Shown: positions 17,363 to 29,065, counted from the stretch's first letter. The stretch: DNA of 64,000 nt from Pseudomonas graminis (GCF_001705435.1 NZ_MDEN01000061.1:124001-188000); one strand, 5' to 3'. The notes: a model not told the origin generated them from the letters alone. Made by a program: numbers and translations.

Positions 17363-18526
17363 ATGTTGAGAACTGCCATCAAAAAGCTGCACCGTGTCAC
17401 CCTCCTCCTCTGCGCCATGACCCTTCAGGCCTGCGCCTCCAGCGAGCCGCCTTTGGGGCAGGCGAGTTTTGCCGAGTATCGCCAGCAGACCATTGACTGG
17501 ATGCAGGAGAACCGCACCTTTCAGACGACCGATCACCCTGCCGAGATCGAATGGAATGCGCCTCGGGAATGGCGGCCAGAAGCGCCAGCCACTCGGGGGA
17601 TTTTGTTTGTCCATGGCCTCGGCGACTCCCCCTGGTCGTTCAATGACGTCGGCGAAGCGCTCGCCGCGCAGGGGTTTCTGGTGCGCACAGTGTTGCTGCC
17701 GGGGCATGGCAGCAAGCCGGCGGACATGCTGGAGGTGACGCTCAAGCAGTGGCAGCAGGTGGTGCGCGAGCAGACGCAGCTTCTTGAGCGGGAGGTGCCG
17801 ACGGTGTATCTGGGCGGGTTTTCGACCGGGGCGAATCTGGTGCTGGATTACGCCTACGAGCACTCGAATATCGCCGGCCTGGTGCTGTTCTCTCCGGCGT
17901 TCAAACCGGCGAACACCTACGCGTGGGTCACCCAATACATCGGCTGGTTTAGGCCCTGGCTGGCAAAACCGGATGATGGCGTGCGTCCGATGCAGACGCC
18001 GGTCCGCTACCTGAACGTGCCCACCAACGGTTTCGCCCAGTTCTACCGCAGCGCGCTGCTGGCGCAGAAGCACCTCGACAAAGCGGCCTACGACAAGCCG
18101 GTCTTCGTCGCCATCACCGAGCACGATTCGGTGCTGGATACCGGTTACGTGCTGGACACCTTCAACGCGCGCTTCACCCATCCGCTCAGCCGGCTGATCT
18201 GGTATGGCAACGAACCGGCACCGGGGCAGAAAAACCCGAAGGTAGTGGTCCGCAACGACTTCCTGCCCGAATACCGCATCGCCCGGTTCTCGCACATGGG
18301 GCTGATGTTTTCCCCCGCAAATCCGCTGTATGGGGTAAATGGCACTCAGCGGATCTGCTGGAACGGCCAGTCATCCGCCGACATGCAAAAGTGCCTGAAT
18401 GGCGAGCCGGTGTGGTATTCCGATTGGGGCTATCGAGAGCCAGGCAAGGTCTTCGCGCGGCTGACGTTCAATCCGTATTTCGAGTGGCAGTCGGGGGTGA
18501 TGATGGAGGTGCTGGCGTACCCATAG
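17363..18526 (+). CDS. Alpha/beta-hydrolase lipoprotein
   Basis: 387 aa. A lipoprotein signal peptide with lipobox LQAC (cysteine about residue 24) anchors it to a membrane. The hydrolase core has an oxyanion segment FVHGLGDSPWSF, the nucleophile elbow GFSTG and a plausible C-terminal His in FSHMG. The nucleophile Ser, a downstream Asp (likely in ITEHDSVLD) and this His form the predicted triad. Esterase or carboxylesterase activity is likely, substrate unknown. Monocistronic, with ATG at 17363 and a family A REP after the stop. Confidence 0.82.
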   Translation: MLRTAIKKLHRVTLLLCAMTLQACASSEPPLGQASFAEYRQQTIDWMQENRTFQTTDHPAEIEWNAPREWRPEAPATRGILFVHGLGDSPWSFNDVGEALAAQGFLVRTVLLPGHGSKPADMLEVTLKQWQQVVREQTQLLEREVPTVYLGGFSTGANLVLDYAYEHSNIAGLVLFSPAFKPANTYAWVTQYIGWFRPWLAKPDDGVRPMQTPVRYLNVPTNGFAQFYRSALLAQKHLDKAAYDKPVFVAITEHDSVLDTGYVLDTFNARFTHPLSRLIWYGNEPAPGQKNPKVVVRNDFLPEYRIARFSHMGLMFSPANPLYGVNGTQRICWNGQSSADMQKCLNGEPVWYSDWGYREPGKVFARLTFNPYFEWQSGVMMEVLAYP

Positions 18527-18544
18527 TGGGACCGCGCACGCTTC

Positions 18545-18568
18545 GTAGGACCGGCTTCAGCCGGGAAG
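18545..18568 (+). repeat. Single REP, family A
   Basis: One 24-bp unit with the GGACCGGCTTCAGCCGG core, between the convergent hydrolase and GntR genes. Confidence 0.85.
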
Positions 18569-18609
18569 AGGCCGGTGTGAGCGCCACACATTTCGAGCGA
18601 TAAAGACCT

Positions 18610-19323
18610 TCACTCAACCGGCGCCAGCCGTTCTCGGCTGTTGCTCAGGTGCGTCCACATCGCGGCGCGGGCGGCGTCGGGGTCCTGGCGGCGGATGGCG
18701 GCGAGGATGGCTTCGTGTTCGAGGTTGGCCAGATACGCACTGTGGGTGAGGCTCGCGCCGGCCCGTTCGCTGGTGGCAATGCGGCTGCGCGGGATGACGG
18801 CGATGCCGAGGTTTTGCAGGATCTCCACGAAATAAGGATTGCCAGTCGCTTCGGCGATCAGCAGATGAAAGCGCCGGTCCGCTTCGACGCAGCTGTCCTC
18901 CTTGGCCAGCAGGTCCTGATAATCATCCAGCGCGGCGCGCATCGCCGTCAGCTGGGCCTGACTCCGGCGTTGCGCGGCCAGGGCGACGGCCTGGGTTTCC
19001 AGGCCCATGCGCAGCTCGATGATGTGCCGCACGCTGAACGCCGTCTCCACCTTCAGGTGCAGCCCGCTCTGCTCCGAACGCGCCAGCACGTAGGTGCCTT
19101 TGCCCTGATGGGTCTCGACCAGCCCGGACGCCTGCAATTTGGAAATCGCCTCACGCACCACCGTGCGGCTTACGCCGTGCTCGCGGACAATCTCGCTCTC
19201 GGACGGCAGTTTCGCGCCGGGCGCAATGGTGCCCATCAAAATCCGCTGACTCAGGTCGGTGACCAGGTCCGTCGCCAGGCTGTGTTGGCGTCGCTTGGGT
19301 GGCAAGGGTCCGGTGCTGTTCAA
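18610..19323 (-). CDS. GntR-family regulator, FCD (FadR) subfamily
   Basis: About 237 aa from a TTG at 19323 that is preceded by AGGACG. N-terminal winged HTH (about 15-75: LSQRILMGTIAPGAKLPSE ... VSRTVVREAISKL) and an all-helical FCD ligand-binding domain with metal-binding Asp/His positions (RRFHLLIAEATGNPYF; LEHEAILAAI). Divergent from gudP-gudD, so very likely their repressor, released by a sugar acid. The frame stays open to 19512 but the upstream part has no ribosome site and crosses the promoter region. Confidence 0.85.
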   Translation of the reverse strand: MNSTGPLPPKRRQHSLATDLVTDLSQRILMGTIAPGAKLPSESEIVREHGVSRTVVREAISKLQASGLVETHQGKGTYVLARSEQSGLHLKVETAFSVRHIIELRMGLETQAVALAAQRRSQAQLTAMRAALDDYQDLLAKEDSCVEADRRFHLLIAEATGNPYFVEILQNLGIAVIPRSRIATSERAGASLTHSAYLANLEHEAILAAIRRQDPDAARAAMWTHLSNSRERLAPVE

Positions 19324-19500
19324 AAAAGGTCGTCCTATAAGTATTGAAATAACGACGGCTGCCAACGCCTGCCGTCCACTTGTATTTTCCTGACAGCCCA
19401 GGCTCGTCACCCGTATCAAACCACTCGCTGGAAACCCAAGGCGAAACGACCGGGGCCCTTGGAAACACAGCCACTCAGCACCCCATACGCACTCATCCAA

Positions 19501-19513
19501 CTTGTCAGACAAG
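19501..19513. promoter_or_regulatory. Candidate GntR/FCD operator upstream of gudP
   Basis: CTTGTC-A-GACAAG, a perfect inverted repeat containing TTGT-NNN-ACAA, the half-site pattern of FCD-type GntR proteins such as LldR. It is in the middle of the 346-bp region between the repressor gene and gudP. A weaker match, TTGTATGATGA, lies near 19579. Confidence 0.6.
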
Positions 19514-19669
19514 CGAGACTAGCCCGACGAAATACTTCCCGCAAGCTCCGCAAATACGGTTGCCAAGGCAATCATTACTTGTATGATGACTGGCAACAGG
19601 GCCTACACACCTTGTCACACACAACTTGCTTAATTACCCGCATAAAAATAATCAGTGGGAGTTACCAGA

Positions 19670-21019
19670 GTGAACACATCCTCATCACGGGCGGATGACG
19701 CCACCGATTCCGTCCTGCAATCGGCGGTTTCGAAAGTCAAACGACACATCCTGCCGCTGTTCGTCATCATGTTCATCGTGAACTACATCGACCGGGTCAA
19801 CATCGGCTTCGTGCGTAGTCACATGGAACATGACCTGGGTATCGGCGCGGCCGCCTACGGCTTCGGTGCCGGCCTGTTCTTCATCGCGTATGCGATGTTT
19901 GAAGTCCCCTCCAACATCCTCCTGCAGAAAGTCGGCGCGCGCATCTGGCTGACCCGCATCATGCTGACCTGGGGCATCGTCGCCGCGTGCATGGCGTTCA
20001 TCCAGACCGAAACCCACTTCTACATCCTGCGCTTCTTGCTGGGCGTGGCCGAAGCCGGGTTCTTCCCGGGCGTGATCTACTACTTCACGCGCTGGTTGCC
20101 CGGCGTCGAGCGTGGCAAGGCCATCGCCATCTTCCTCAGCGGCTCGGCCTTTGCGTCGGTGATCTCCGGCCCGCTCTCCGGCCTGCTGCTGCAGATCGAC
20201 GCGCTGGGCTTCCACGGCTGGCAGTGGATGTACTTCATCGAAGGCATGTTCTCCGTCGGCCTGTGCTTCTTCGTCTGGTTCTGGCTTGACTCCAAACCCC
20301 ACGACGCGAAATGGCTGACCGAGGCCGAGAAAGACGCGCTGGTCAACACCATCGACGCTGAACAGAAAGCTCGCGAAGCGGCCAACCCGGTCAAGCTGTC
20401 CATCGGCAAACTGCTCAAGGACCCGCAGATCATCCTGTTCTGCCTGATGTACTTCTTCATCCAGCTGACGATCTACGCGGCGACGTTCTGGCTGCCGAGC
20501 ATCATCAAGAAGATGGGCGATCTCACCGACTTCCAGGTCGGTCTGTTCAACTCGATCCCGTGGTTCATCGCCATCGTCTGCATGTACGGTTTTGCCTCGC
20601 TGTCGGCCAAGTGGAAACACCAGCAGGCGTGGGTTGCCGTGGCCCTGTTGATCGCGGCGGCCGGGATGTTCATGTCGACCACGGGCGGTCCGGTGTTCGC
20701 CTTCGTCGCCATCTGCTTCGCGGCGATGGGCTTCAAATCGGCATCGTCGCTGTTCTGGCCGATCCCCCAGGGCTATCTGGATGCACGGATCGCCGCTGGC
20801 GTCATCGCGTTGATCAACTCGGTGGGCAACCTCGGCGGCTTCGTTGCGCCGACCACCTTCGGCATCCTTGAACAGCAGACCGGTTCGATCCAGGGCGGCC
20901 TTTATGGCCTGACCGTCACCTCGATCATCGCCGCCATTCTGGTGTTTACCGTGCGCACGACGCCCAAGCCCGGCGCGGTGCCGGTGGCCAAGGTCGACGT
21001 CACACCCAGCCACACTTGA
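19670..21019 (+). CDS. gudP: Glucarate/galactarate:H+ symporter, MFS (ACS family)
   Basis: 449 aa, 12 predicted membrane helices. Family motifs include NYIDRVNIGFV in helix 1, a long central hydrophilic loop and RFLLGVAEAGFFPG in helix 4, typical of anion:cation symporters that import sugar acids. GTG 19670 has GGGAG eight bases upstream. The next gene is glucarate dehydratase, 79 bp downstream, so the pair forms an uptake-and-first-step operon. Confidence 0.88.
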   Translation: MNTSSSRADDATDSVLQSAVSKVKRHILPLFVIMFIVNYIDRVNIGFVRSHMEHDLGIGAAAYGFGAGLFFIAYAMFEVPSNILLQKVGARIWLTRIMLTWGIVAACMAFIQTETHFYILRFLLGVAEAGFFPGVIYYFTRWLPGVERGKAIAIFLSGSAFASVISGPLSGLLLQIDALGFHGWQWMYFIEGMFSVGLCFFVWFWLDSKPHDAKWLTEAEKDALVNTIDAEQKAREAANPVKLSIGKLLKDPQIILFCLMYFFIQLTIYAATFWLPSIIKKMGDLTDFQVGLFNSIPWFIAIVCMYGFASLSAKWKHQQAWVAVALLIAAAGMFMSTTGGPVFAFVAICFAAMGFKSASSLFWPIPQGYLDARIAAGVIALINSVGNLGGFVAPTTFGILEQQTGSIQGGLYGLTVTSIIAAILVFTVRTTPKPGAVPVAKVDVTPSHT

Positions 21020-21047
21020 GTCAGGCGATCTGAACCCTAAGCTCTGA

Positions 21048-23264
<2,217 letters not shown>

Positions 23265-23286
23265 CATTCAGCGCAGGTACCGGCAC

Positions 23287-23310
23287 CTTCACGAGCAAGC
23301 TCACTCCCAC
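23287..23310 (-). repeat. Single REP, family B
   Basis: CTTCACGAGCAAGCTCACTC followed by CCAC, the second REP family of the window (GTGGGAGTGAGCTTGCTCAC type), between two genes of the same strand. Confidence 0.8.
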
Positions 23311-23391
23311 ACACGGACTTCCAGACCGCCCCGCGCAGGCGTACTGTGACCGCCACAAATCCAACATCGCTGCTGAACGAGGCCTCGCTCA

Positions 23392-24357
23392 ATGACTCAG
23401 GATTCCGGGCTGAAGATTGCCGTACTCGACGACTGGCAATCGGTCGCCGAACACGTTGTGGACTGGACCGTATTGCAGCGGATCGGCGAGGTCAGTTTTC
23501 TCCATGACTACCCGGCGGATACCGACGCCATGGTCGCCCGCCTCAAGGACTTTCAGATCCTCTGCGTGATGCGCGAGCGCACGGTTTTCGATGACGCCCT
23601 GCTCAGTCAGCTGCCGAACCTGAAACTGCTGGTGACCGGCGGCATGCGCAACGCGGCGCTGGACCTCAAGGCCGCCGCGCGCCTGGGCATCACCGTGGTC
23701 GGCACCGACAGCTATAAGTACGCGGCGCCTGAACTGACCTGGGCGCTGATCATGGGCGTGACCCGCAACCTGGTCGACGAAGCCAATTCCCTGCGCGCGG
23801 GCGACTGGCAGATCGGCATCGGCAGCGACTTGTACGGCAGGACCCTGGGCATCGTCGGGCTGGGCAGCATCGGCCAGAAAATCGCCCGCTACGGCAAGGC
23901 TTTCGACATGAAGGTGATCGCCTGGAGCGAGAACCTCACCGCTGAACGGGCCGCCGAGCATGGCGTGACCTACGTCAGCAAGCAGGAACTGTTCGAGCAA
24001 GCGGACGTGGTCTCGGTGAACTTGGTGCTCAGCGAGCGCAGCCGCGGGCTGGTCGATGCCGATTCGCTAAACCGCATGAAGCCGACGGCGTATCTGGTGA
24101 ACACCGCCCGCGGGCCGATCGTCGACGAGGACGCGCTGATCGAGGTGCTCAAACAGAATAAAATCGCCGGCGCCGCCCTGGACGTTTACAGCGTCGAGCC
24201 GCTGCCCGCCGATCACCCGTTTCGCACGTTGCCCAACGTCCTGGCCACACCCCACGTGGGCTACGTGACCGAGAACAACTACCGGATGTTTTTCAACCAG
24301 ATGATCGAGGCCATTCAGGCCTGGCACGCCGGCGCGCCGATCCGCGTGTTGGCCTGA
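23392..24357 (+). CDS. D-2-hydroxyacid dehydrogenase family protein
   Basis: 321 aa, cytosolic NAD(P)-dependent oxidoreductase. The Rossmann motif is GIVGLGSIGQKIA (about 149-161). The catalytic Arg is in NTARGPIVDE, Glu in VYSVEPLP and His in ATPHVGYV. Substrate specificity cannot be read from the sequence; glyoxylate/hydroxypyruvate, phosphoglycerate-like or aromatic 2-ketoacids are all possible. The next gene starts 48 bp downstream and may be co-transcribed. Confidence 0.88.
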   Translation: MTQDSGLKIAVLDDWQSVAEHVVDWTVLQRIGEVSFLHDYPADTDAMVARLKDFQILCVMRERTVFDDALLSQLPNLKLLVTGGMRNAALDLKAAARLGITVVGTDSYKYAAPELTWALIMGVTRNLVDEANSLRAGDWQIGIGSDLYGRTLGIVGLGSIGQKIARYGKAFDMKVIAWSENLTAERAAEHGVTYVSKQELFEQADVVSVNLVLSERSRGLVDADSLNRMKPTAYLVNTARGPIVDEDALIEVLKQNKIAGAALDVYSVEPLPADHPFRTLPNVLATPHVGYVTENNYRMFFNQMIEAIQAWHAGAPIRVLA

Positions 24358-24404
24358 CCGCGAACCGACTCATTGCCCCAAGACTCACTGCATCAAGGAC
24401 TCAG

Positions 24405-25058
24405 ATGATGACCACGCCGCTTTCCCGATTGCCCTCCGACCCACGCGCCGCGTTGCTGGTGATCGACATGCAATACGACTTCATGCCCGGCGGCGCGCTG
24501 GTCGTGGCCGAAGGCGATGCCCTGGTGCCGTTGATCAACCGCCTCGGCGCGCAGTTTCGCAACGTGGTCATGGCCCAGGACTGGCACCCGCGCGGGCATG
24601 TGTCGTTTGCGTCGAGCCACGCCGGGCGCGCGCCGTTTGACAGCATCACCCTGCCCTACGGCGCGCAGACGCTGTGGCCCGATCACTGCGTGCAAGGCAG
24701 CCACGGTGCCCGGTTGCACGCCGACCTGGACATCACCCACGCACAGTTGATCCTGCGCAAGGGCTGCAACGCCGGCATCGACAGCTATTCCGCGTTTGTC
24801 GAAGCCGACCGCACCACGCGCACCGGGCTGGCCGGCTACCTGAGCGAGCGTGGCATCGACAGCGTGTTCGTGGTCGGCCTCGCCCTGGATTTCTGCGTGG
24901 CCTGGACCGCGCTGGACGCCAGGGCGGCGGGTTTCAACACCTGGGTGATCGCCGATGCGTGCAAGGCCATCGACCTGAACGGCTCGCTGGACCAGGCCTG
25001 GAAAGACATGGCCCTCGCGGGCGTCAACCGGATCGACAGTGCAGAGCTGACTGACTAG
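24405..25058 (+). CDS. pncA: Nicotinamidase (PncA-type isochorismatase-fold hydrolase)
   Basis: 217 aa. Converts nicotinamide to nicotinate in NAD salvage. The catalytic triad is visible as Asp in VIDMQYDF, Lys in LILRKGCN and Cys in GLALDFCV. The metal site is DWHPRGH. The oxyanion region is GLALDFCVAWT. Co-oriented with the dehydrogenase 48 bp upstream and convergent with the acetyltransferase downstream (5 bp between stops). Confidence 0.92.
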   Translation: MMTTPLSRLPSDPRAALLVIDMQYDFMPGGALVVAEGDALVPLINRLGAQFRNVVMAQDWHPRGHVSFASSHAGRAPFDSITLPYGAQTLWPDHCVQGSHGARLHADLDITHAQLILRKGCNAGIDSYSAFVEADRTTRTGLAGYLSERGIDSVFVVGLALDFCVAWTALDARAAGFNTWVIADACKAIDLNGSLDQAWKDMALAGVNRIDSAELTD

Positions 25059-25063
25059 ATGGC

Positions 25064-25549
25064 TCAATCCTGCCCTTCTGCAAAGCGCTTCAACCCTTCC
25101 CCCTCCATCCGGTAGCGCACCCACTCGTCCTGGGGCTCGGCGCCGATCGATTTATAGAAGTCGATCGCCGGCTGGTTCCAGTCCAGCACGCTCCATTCCA
25201 GACGGCCGCAGCCGCTGTCCTGGGCGATCCGGGCCAGATGGCGCAGCAGCTTCTTGCCCGCGCCGACACCCCGCTGCGCGGCCGACACGTACAGATCCTC
25301 AAGGTACAGGCCCTTGCGACCCAGCCAGGTGGAGTAGCTCAGGAAGTACACGGCGAAACCGATGGGCTGGCCCTCCAGCAGACAGATCAGCGCCTTGGCC
25401 GGAGAGGCTTCGTCGAACAGACTGCGCTCGATGTCGGCGACACTGGCCTTGACCTCGTGCTCGGCTTTTTCGTAGATCGCAAGCTCGGTGATGAAGCCAA
25501 GAATGACGGCGGCGTCGGCACGGGCGGCGTCGCGAATGTGAAGGGTCAA
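25064..25549 (-). CDS. GNAT acetyltransferase, spermidine/thialysine N-acetyltransferase-like
   Basis: About 161 aa. The GNAT core has the acetyl-CoA loop RGVGAGKKLL, preceded by LYLEDLYV and followed by WNQPAIDFYKSIGAE. These features, with SYSTWLGRKGLYLEDLYV, match the SSAT family that acetylates polyamines or thialysine. The TTG at 25549 has GGGAG eight bases upstream; a GTG at 25564 is the alternative start. Confidence 0.82.
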   Translation of the reverse strand: MTLHIRDAARADAAVILGFITELAIYEKAEHEVKASVADIERSLFDEASPAKALICLLEGQPIGFAVYFLSYSTWLGRKGLYLEDLYVSAAQRGVGAGKKLLRHLARIAQDSGCGRLEWSVLDWNQPAIDFYKSIGAEPQDEWVRYRMEGEGLKRFAEGQD

Positions 25550-25735
25550 AAGAGGTTCTCCCACATCAATGAAAAGGCTGCCGCCGTTGGCGAACGACGG
25601 GTAACGGATTGTGTCTCAAGCAGCAGCGCCGCGCAGCAAGCTTGTGCAAGCGAACCGTCGCCTCCCGAGCACTCTTGAACCGAGCACTCTCCCAAAGAAC
25701 ACGTTTCAACGTGCACTGACACCCAAAGGATCGCC

Positions 25736-26659
25736 ATGGAACACGAACCAGACGGCAAGACCCCCGGCCTGACGCCGGAAGAAGAACGCGACATCGACGA
25801 AAACCAGCCGCCCCGGGCCGCCGTCCTTCACGAAACCATCCGCATGCAGGGCGATCAGGAACTGGAGCGTAACGTCGCTGCACTGTTCTGGTCGGCACTC
25901 GCGGCCGGGCTGACCATGGGCCTGTCCCTGATGGCGATGGGGTTGTTGAACTCGCGACTGCCCGATGCCGAAGGTTTCAAAGTCATCGCCAGCCTCGGTT
26001 ACAGCGCAGGGTTTCTGGCGGTGATTCTTGCTCGTCAGCAACTGTTCACCGAAAACACCCTGACTGCCGTGTTGCCAGTGATGAGCAAGCCGACGCTGAA
26101 CAATGTCGTGCGTCTGTTGCGGCTGTGGACCGTGGTGCTGGTGGGCAACCTGTGCGGCACGTTGCTGGTGGCCTACGTCATGCTGCATCTGCCGATCTTC
26201 GACACCAAGACCGATCAGGCCTTCCTCGAAATCGGCCGCAAGGTGATGGAGAACGACACCTGGCAAATGTTCTCCAAAGGCATCATTTCCGGCTGGATGA
26301 TCGCCACCATGGTGTGGATGATCCCGTCCATGGAAAGCGCGAAAATCGGCATCATCGTGATGATCACCTACCTGATGGCGCTGGGGGATTTCACCCACAT
26401 TGTCGTTGGCTCGGCTGAGGTGTCTTATCTGGTGTTCGCCGGCGAACTGCCGTGGAAGGATTTCTGGATGATCTTCGCCGGCCCGACACTGGCCGGTAAC
26501 ATCATCGGCGGCAGCTTCATTTTCGCGTTGATCAGCCATGCGCAGATCCGCAGCGAAGGCGAAACGCCGGACAAGAAAGGCAAGAAGAAAGCGCTGGACG
26601 AAAAGCTGAAGCAAGAGCTGGGTCAGCCCAAAGCAGAATCGGATCGCAAAGGCGCGTAA
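25736..26659 (+). CDS. Formate/nitrite transporter family channel, YfdC-like
   Basis: 307 aa. A charged N-terminal cytosolic tail (about 45 residues, rich in D/E/R) precedes six membrane helices of the FNT fold, and a Lys-rich C-terminal tail follows. The segment LARQQLFTENTLTAVLP matches the YfdC branch, whose substrate is not established. Inner membrane, probably pentameric. Monocistronic, followed by a REPIN. Confidence 0.83.
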   Translation: MEHEPDGKTPGLTPEEERDIDENQPPRAAVLHETIRMQGDQELERNVAALFWSALAAGLTMGLSLMAMGLLNSRLPDAEGFKVIASLGYSAGFLAVILARQQLFTENTLTAVLPVMSKPTLNNVVRLLRLWTVVLVGNLCGTLLVAYVMLHLPIFDTKTDQAFLEIGRKVMENDTWQMFSKGIISGWMIATMVWMIPSMESAKIGIIVMITYLMALGDFTHIVVGSAEVSYLVFAGELPWKDFWMIFAGPTLAGNIIGGSFIFALISHAQIRSEGETPDKKGKKKALDEKLKQELGQPKAESDRKGA

Positions 26660-26666
26660 GGCAACT

Positions 26667-26768
26667 GTAGGAGTGACCGGGGTGGCGCTCCACCTTGCTC
26701 GCGAAGCGTCCGACCAGACAAAACATGGTCGCCTGACGGAATGCATTCGCGAGCAAGCTCACTCCCAC
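26667..26768. repeat. REPIN, family B
   Basis: A degenerate 5' REP (26667-26706, GTAGGAGTGACC ... GCTCGCGAAG) and an inverted typical REP (26746-26768, TTCGCGAGCAAGCTCACTCC then CAC) with about 39 bp between. It lies between the FNT gene and the two-component operon. Confidence 0.82.
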
Positions 26769-26924
26769 TAATTGACAGCACGATCAGAATTCTCCAGCGT
26801 GCCCCCTCCCCTCGGCTAGCACCAAAAAGTCCCTCATGCCCTTCTTAAATTATTTTTAAGAAATCCCGACTACGTTTAAAGGCAAAATGCAGGCTTCTGT
26901 CCTCTCACGTGGCCCTGACCTCAC

Positions 26925-27608
26925 ATGACGCGAATTCTGACAATCGAAGACGATGCCGTCACCGCGAAGGAAATCGTTGCCGAACTGAGCAGCCACGGCC
27001 TGCAAGTGGACTGGGTCGACAACGGTCGCGAGGGCCTCGTCCGTGCGGTCAGCGGCGATTACGACCTGATCACCCTCGACCGCATGCTGCCGGAAGTCGA
27101 CGGCCTGGCGATTGTCACCACCATGCGCGCCCTGGGCATTGCCACGCCCATTCTGATGATCAGCGCGCTGTCGGACGTCGATGAGCGGGTGCGAGGGCTG
27201 CGTGCCGGTGGCGATGATTACCTGTCCAAACCCTTCGCCTCCGATGAAATGGCCGCGCGCGTGGAAGTCCTGCTGCGCCGCAGTAATCCGGTGACCCAGG
27301 CCGAGACCATGCTCAAGGTCGCCGACCTCGAACTCAATCTCATCACCCGCGAAGCCAGCCGCGCCGGGCAGCCCCTTAACCTGCTGCCGACCGAATACAA
27401 GCTGCTGGAATTCCTGATGCGCAACAGCGGGCAGATCATCACCCGCATGATGATTTTCGAAGAAGTCTGGGGTTATCACTTCGACCCGGGCACCAACCTG
27501 ATCGACGTGCACATCGGTCGCTTGCGCAAGAAAATCGATCCCCCTACCCTGACGCCGCTGATACGTACCGTTCGAGGCTCAGGTTATGTCATTGCCGAAC
27601 CCGTCTAA
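26925..27608 (+). CDS. OmpR/PhoB-family response regulator
   Basis: 227 aa. The receiver domain has an acidic pair in TIEDDAV, phospho-acceptor Asp in LITLDRMLPEVDG and Lys in DDYLSKPF. The C-terminal winged helix (about 130-225) has LLPTEYKLLEFLMRN and VHIGRLRKKID ... TVRGSGYV. First gene of an operon with the sensor kinase, whose ATG lies inside this gene's 3' end. The regulon is not evident from the neighbours. Confidence 0.9.
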   Translation: MTRILTIEDDAVTAKEIVAELSSHGLQVDWVDNGREGLVRAVSGDYDLITLDRMLPEVDGLAIVTTMRALGIATPILMISALSDVDERVRGLRAGGDDYLSKPFASDEMAARVEVLLRRSNPVTQAETMLKVADLELNLITREASRAGQPLNLLPTEYKLLEFLMRNSGQIITRMMIFEEVWGYHFDPGTNLIDVHIGRLRKKIDPPTLTPLIRTVRGSGYVIAEPV

Positions 27609-28977
27609 GGGCTGGCGCTCCTCCAGCAGCCGGCTGCTGGCGCTGTACAGTTTCCTGTTTGTGGCCTGGAGCAGCATCCTCATGGGGGTGCTGTACTGGG
27701 AAGTCACCAGTTACCTCAACACCCTTGCCCGCCACTCGTTGATGCAGCGCCAACAGTTGTTCTCGCGCTTTGAAGGCGCGCAGCTGGACGATGCGTTGCG
27801 CACCAGCGACAAATTCGACATGCGCTCGGTCGACGCCTACGGCCTGTTCGACAAGGACATGAAGCCCATCAGCGGCCCGATCCAGAGCATTCCCGACGGC
27901 CTCAAGCTGACCGGCGAAATCCAGGAACTGAACACCTGCATTGATTCCGATGACCCGGACCTGCCCAGCTCGGGCTGCGACGCCGTGGCGATCCATACGC
28001 TGGATGATCGCTGGCTGATTCTGGTGCGCGACAACGGTTCGCTGTTCGCTGTGACCACGCTGATCCTGCGCGCGCTGCTGTGGGGGATTTCGCTGACGAT
28101 CATTCCGGGCATCGCCGGCTGGCACCTGCTGGGACGCCGGCCGCTGCAGCGCATCCGGGCAATCCAGGCCAGCGCCGAAGCGATCGTCACCGGCGACCTG
28201 GCCCGCCGCTTGCCGGTGTCGGACCGACGCGACGAGCTGGACATGCTCGCCGACATCGTCAACGCCATGCTCGACCGCATCGAGCGCCTGATGAACGAGG
28301 TCAAGGGCGTCTGCGACAACATCGCCCACGACCTGCGCACCCCGCTCACCCGGCTGCGCGCGCAGCTTTATCGAATCCAGCAGCAGTCCCCGGAAGACTC
28401 GGCGCTGGGCGAGCAGATGGCCCAGGTGATCGCCGACGCCGACACACTGATGGCGCGCTTTCGCGGATTGCTGCGGATTTCCGAACTGGAAGATCACCAG
28501 CGGCGTTCGGCTTTCGGTCAGCTGGACCCGCAGCCGCTGTTGCAGGAGCTGCACGATTTCTACCTGCCGCTGGCCGAAGAAGGCCGTGTCTCGTTGCAGC
28601 TGAAAGTCGCCGAGCGCCTGCCGCCGATGGTGGGTGATCGGGCCCTGCTGTTCGAGGCGCTGTCGAACCTGCTGAGCAACTCGATCAAATTCACCCCGCC
28701 GGGCGGGCAAGTGCTGCTCATCGCCCGCGCCGAAGGTGACACCACGTTCATCGAAGTCCAGGACACCGGCCCCGGCATCCCCGACGCCGAACGCGAGGCG
28801 GTGTTCAAGCGCTTCTATCGCAGCGAAAACGGCAATCAGCAAAGCGGCTTTGGCCTGGGATTGTCCATCGTCGCCGCCATCGTCAACCTCCATGGCTTCA
28901 AACTGCGCATCGGCAGCAGCCCGTCCGGCGGCGCGAGCCTGGTGCTGGAATGCCGACGGGTGTTGGCATTGGGGTAA
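27586..28977 (+). CDS. Sensor histidine kinase (EnvZ/PhoR type)
   Basis: 463 aa. An N-terminal membrane helix (about 18-40), a periplasmic domain of about 120 residues with two cysteines (NTCIDSDD and SSGCDAV) that may pair, a second membrane helix (about 160-180) and a HAMP linker. HisKA has the H-box NIAHDLRTPLTRLR. The HATPase domain has the N-box EALSNLLSNSIKF and DTGPGIP / GFGLGLSIV. It overlaps the regulator gene by 23 bp, indicating coupled translation. Confidence 0.9.
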   Translation: MSLPNPSKGWRSSSSRLLALYSFLFVAWSSILMGVLYWEVTSYLNTLARHSLMQRQQLFSRFEGAQLDDALRTSDKFDMRSVDAYGLFDKDMKPISGPIQSIPDGLKLTGEIQELNTCIDSDDPDLPSSGCDAVAIHTLDDRWLILVRDNGSLFAVTTLILRALLWGISLTIIPGIAGWHLLGRRPLQRIRAIQASAEAIVTGDLARRLPVSDRRDELDMLADIVNAMLDRIERLMNEVKGVCDNIAHDLRTPLTRLRAQLYRIQQQSPEDSALGEQMAQVIADADTLMARFRGLLRISELEDHQRRSAFGQLDPQPLLQELHDFYLPLAEEGRVSLQLKVAERLPPMVGDRALLFEALSNLLSNSIKFTPPGGQVLLIARAEGDTTFIEVQDTGPGIPDAEREAVFKRFYRSENGNQQSGFGLGLSIVAAIVNLHGFKLRIGSSPSGGASLVLECRRVLALG

Positions 28978-28988
28978 AAAGACTGGGG

Positions 28989-29016
28989 CTGCAAGCTGCA
29001 AGCTGCAAGCTGCAAG
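28989..29016. repeat. Tandem 7-bp repeat (CTGCAAG) x 4
   Basis: Four perfect copies of CTGCAAG directly after the kinase stop codon and before its terminator. Such arrays vary in copy number by slippage. It lies outside coding sequence here. Confidence 0.85.
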
Positions 29017-29023
29017 CAAAACG

Positions 29024-29055
29024 ACAAAGCCGCCTCGAGGGCGGCTTTGTTAATT
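29024..29055 (+). terminator. Rho-independent terminator between the kinase operon and the toxin operon
   Basis: Nine-base-pair stem AAAGCCGCC/GGCGGCTTT with a 5-nt loop, placed between convergent transcription units. The plus side continues TTTGTTAATT, and the A's on the other side make it usable in both directions. Confidence 0.78.
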
Positions 29056-29065
29056 GGGGGCGGGG

